From positions 1,275 through 63,603 of the forward strand of contig CACZYP010000023.1 in assembly GCA_902785425.1 (NCBI GenBank): a DNA stretch of 62,329 nt, read 5' to 3'. Of the stretch, positions 62,170 through 62,329 are shown one piece after another; position 1 is the first letter of the stretch; each line of letters starts with the position of its first letter. Below the pieces are notes generated by a model that ran no database searches, was not told the DNA's origin, and worked only from the letters and a program-made list of their open reading frames with translations. The translations under genes were made by a program, and so were the position numbers. The DNA comes from an uncultured Ruminococcus sp. Lineage in GTDB: Bacteria > Bacillota > Clostridia > Oscillospirales > Acutalibacteraceae.

Positions 62170-62329
62170 AGGGAGCCACTGAATAAATCACGTCCTGCGG
62201 ACTGAGCGCCCATCTTGCTTGCATATTTTCGTCATCTTGCACTCAACTCCCTTGAAATACGTCAGTATGGTCTCGGCTGCCGCCTCGGTCGGTGCTGTTG
62301 CCTTGCGGCAACGTCTGCCACCGGCAGAC
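62170..62329 (+). mobile_element. MITE-like element, copy 4 (cut by window end)
   Basis: Begins AGGGAGCCACTGAATAAA and matches copy 1 almost base for base through the GTTGCC/GGCAAC and GTCTGCC/GGCAGAC stems to the window end. The far end is not in view. Confidence 0.75.

Noticed and set aside
1-62329. tRNA, rRNA or transposase genes
   Set aside because: None was recognised when reading the gaps on both strands; small RNAs without clear structure could still be missed.

Overview
The window looks like chromosome from a Gram-positive, low-to-moderate GC gut Firmicute of the Ruminococcus/Oscillospiraceae type. The reasons are the strong purine-rich Shine-Dalgarno sites, the clostridial ECF transporter and SipW-type signal peptidase genes, a set of secreted starch/glycogen-binding (CBM21-like) proteins, and the absence of outer-membrane genes. 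No rRNA, tRNA, CRISPR array or transposase gene was recognised. The assignment to a genus is inference.

Layout. (1) 1-10960: a cobalamin/methionine block. It holds metF, a separate methionine synthase reactivation protein, a metH lacking that domain, two secreted transcobalamin-like (DUF4430) proteins, an ECF T protein, and one polypeptide carrying two ECF ATPases plus an S component. Together they could capture, import and use vitamin B12 for methionine synthesis. (2) 11000-27920: a long plus-strand surface polysaccharide cluster with two initiating sugar-phosphate transferases, six or seven glycosyltransferases, a Wzx flippase, EpsG- and ligase-like membrane proteins, and a Wzm/Wzt ABC exporter. 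(3) 27936-33028: six minus-strand paralogues, each a signal peptide plus two CBM21-like domains. The two middle copies lack a start codon and ribosome binding site. The leading genes are preceded by duplicated promoters, with a third orphan promoter copy further upstream.

(4) 33552-59152: the most unusual region, two divergent gene sets around a 490-base regulatory gap. The minus set encodes a degenerate EAL protein, a membrane-anchored TasA/camelysin-like protein, a SipW-type signal peptidase, a membrane-anchored McrB-like AAA+ ATPase, a 1021-residue fusion of a DUF2357/McrC-like region, coiled coil and second SipW-type peptidase, and two small proteins. The plus set encodes four SipW-type secreted substrates (TasA-like), a giant roughly 3500-residue surface protein, and a membrane protein with 28-residue tandem repeats. 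I propose that this is an undescribed surface-fibre export/assembly system in which an McrBC-like motor pair has been recruited to SipW-dependent secretion. (5) 59586-61886: a small operon (alpha/beta hydrolase, LytTR regulator, four-helix membrane protein) with a direct-repeat operator typical of LytTR control.

Four copies of a non-coding, roughly 175-195 base MITE-like element with terminal inverted repeats lie at gene borders (6386, 46585, 59179, 62170). The first supplies the last codons and stop of the large transcobalamin-like gene.
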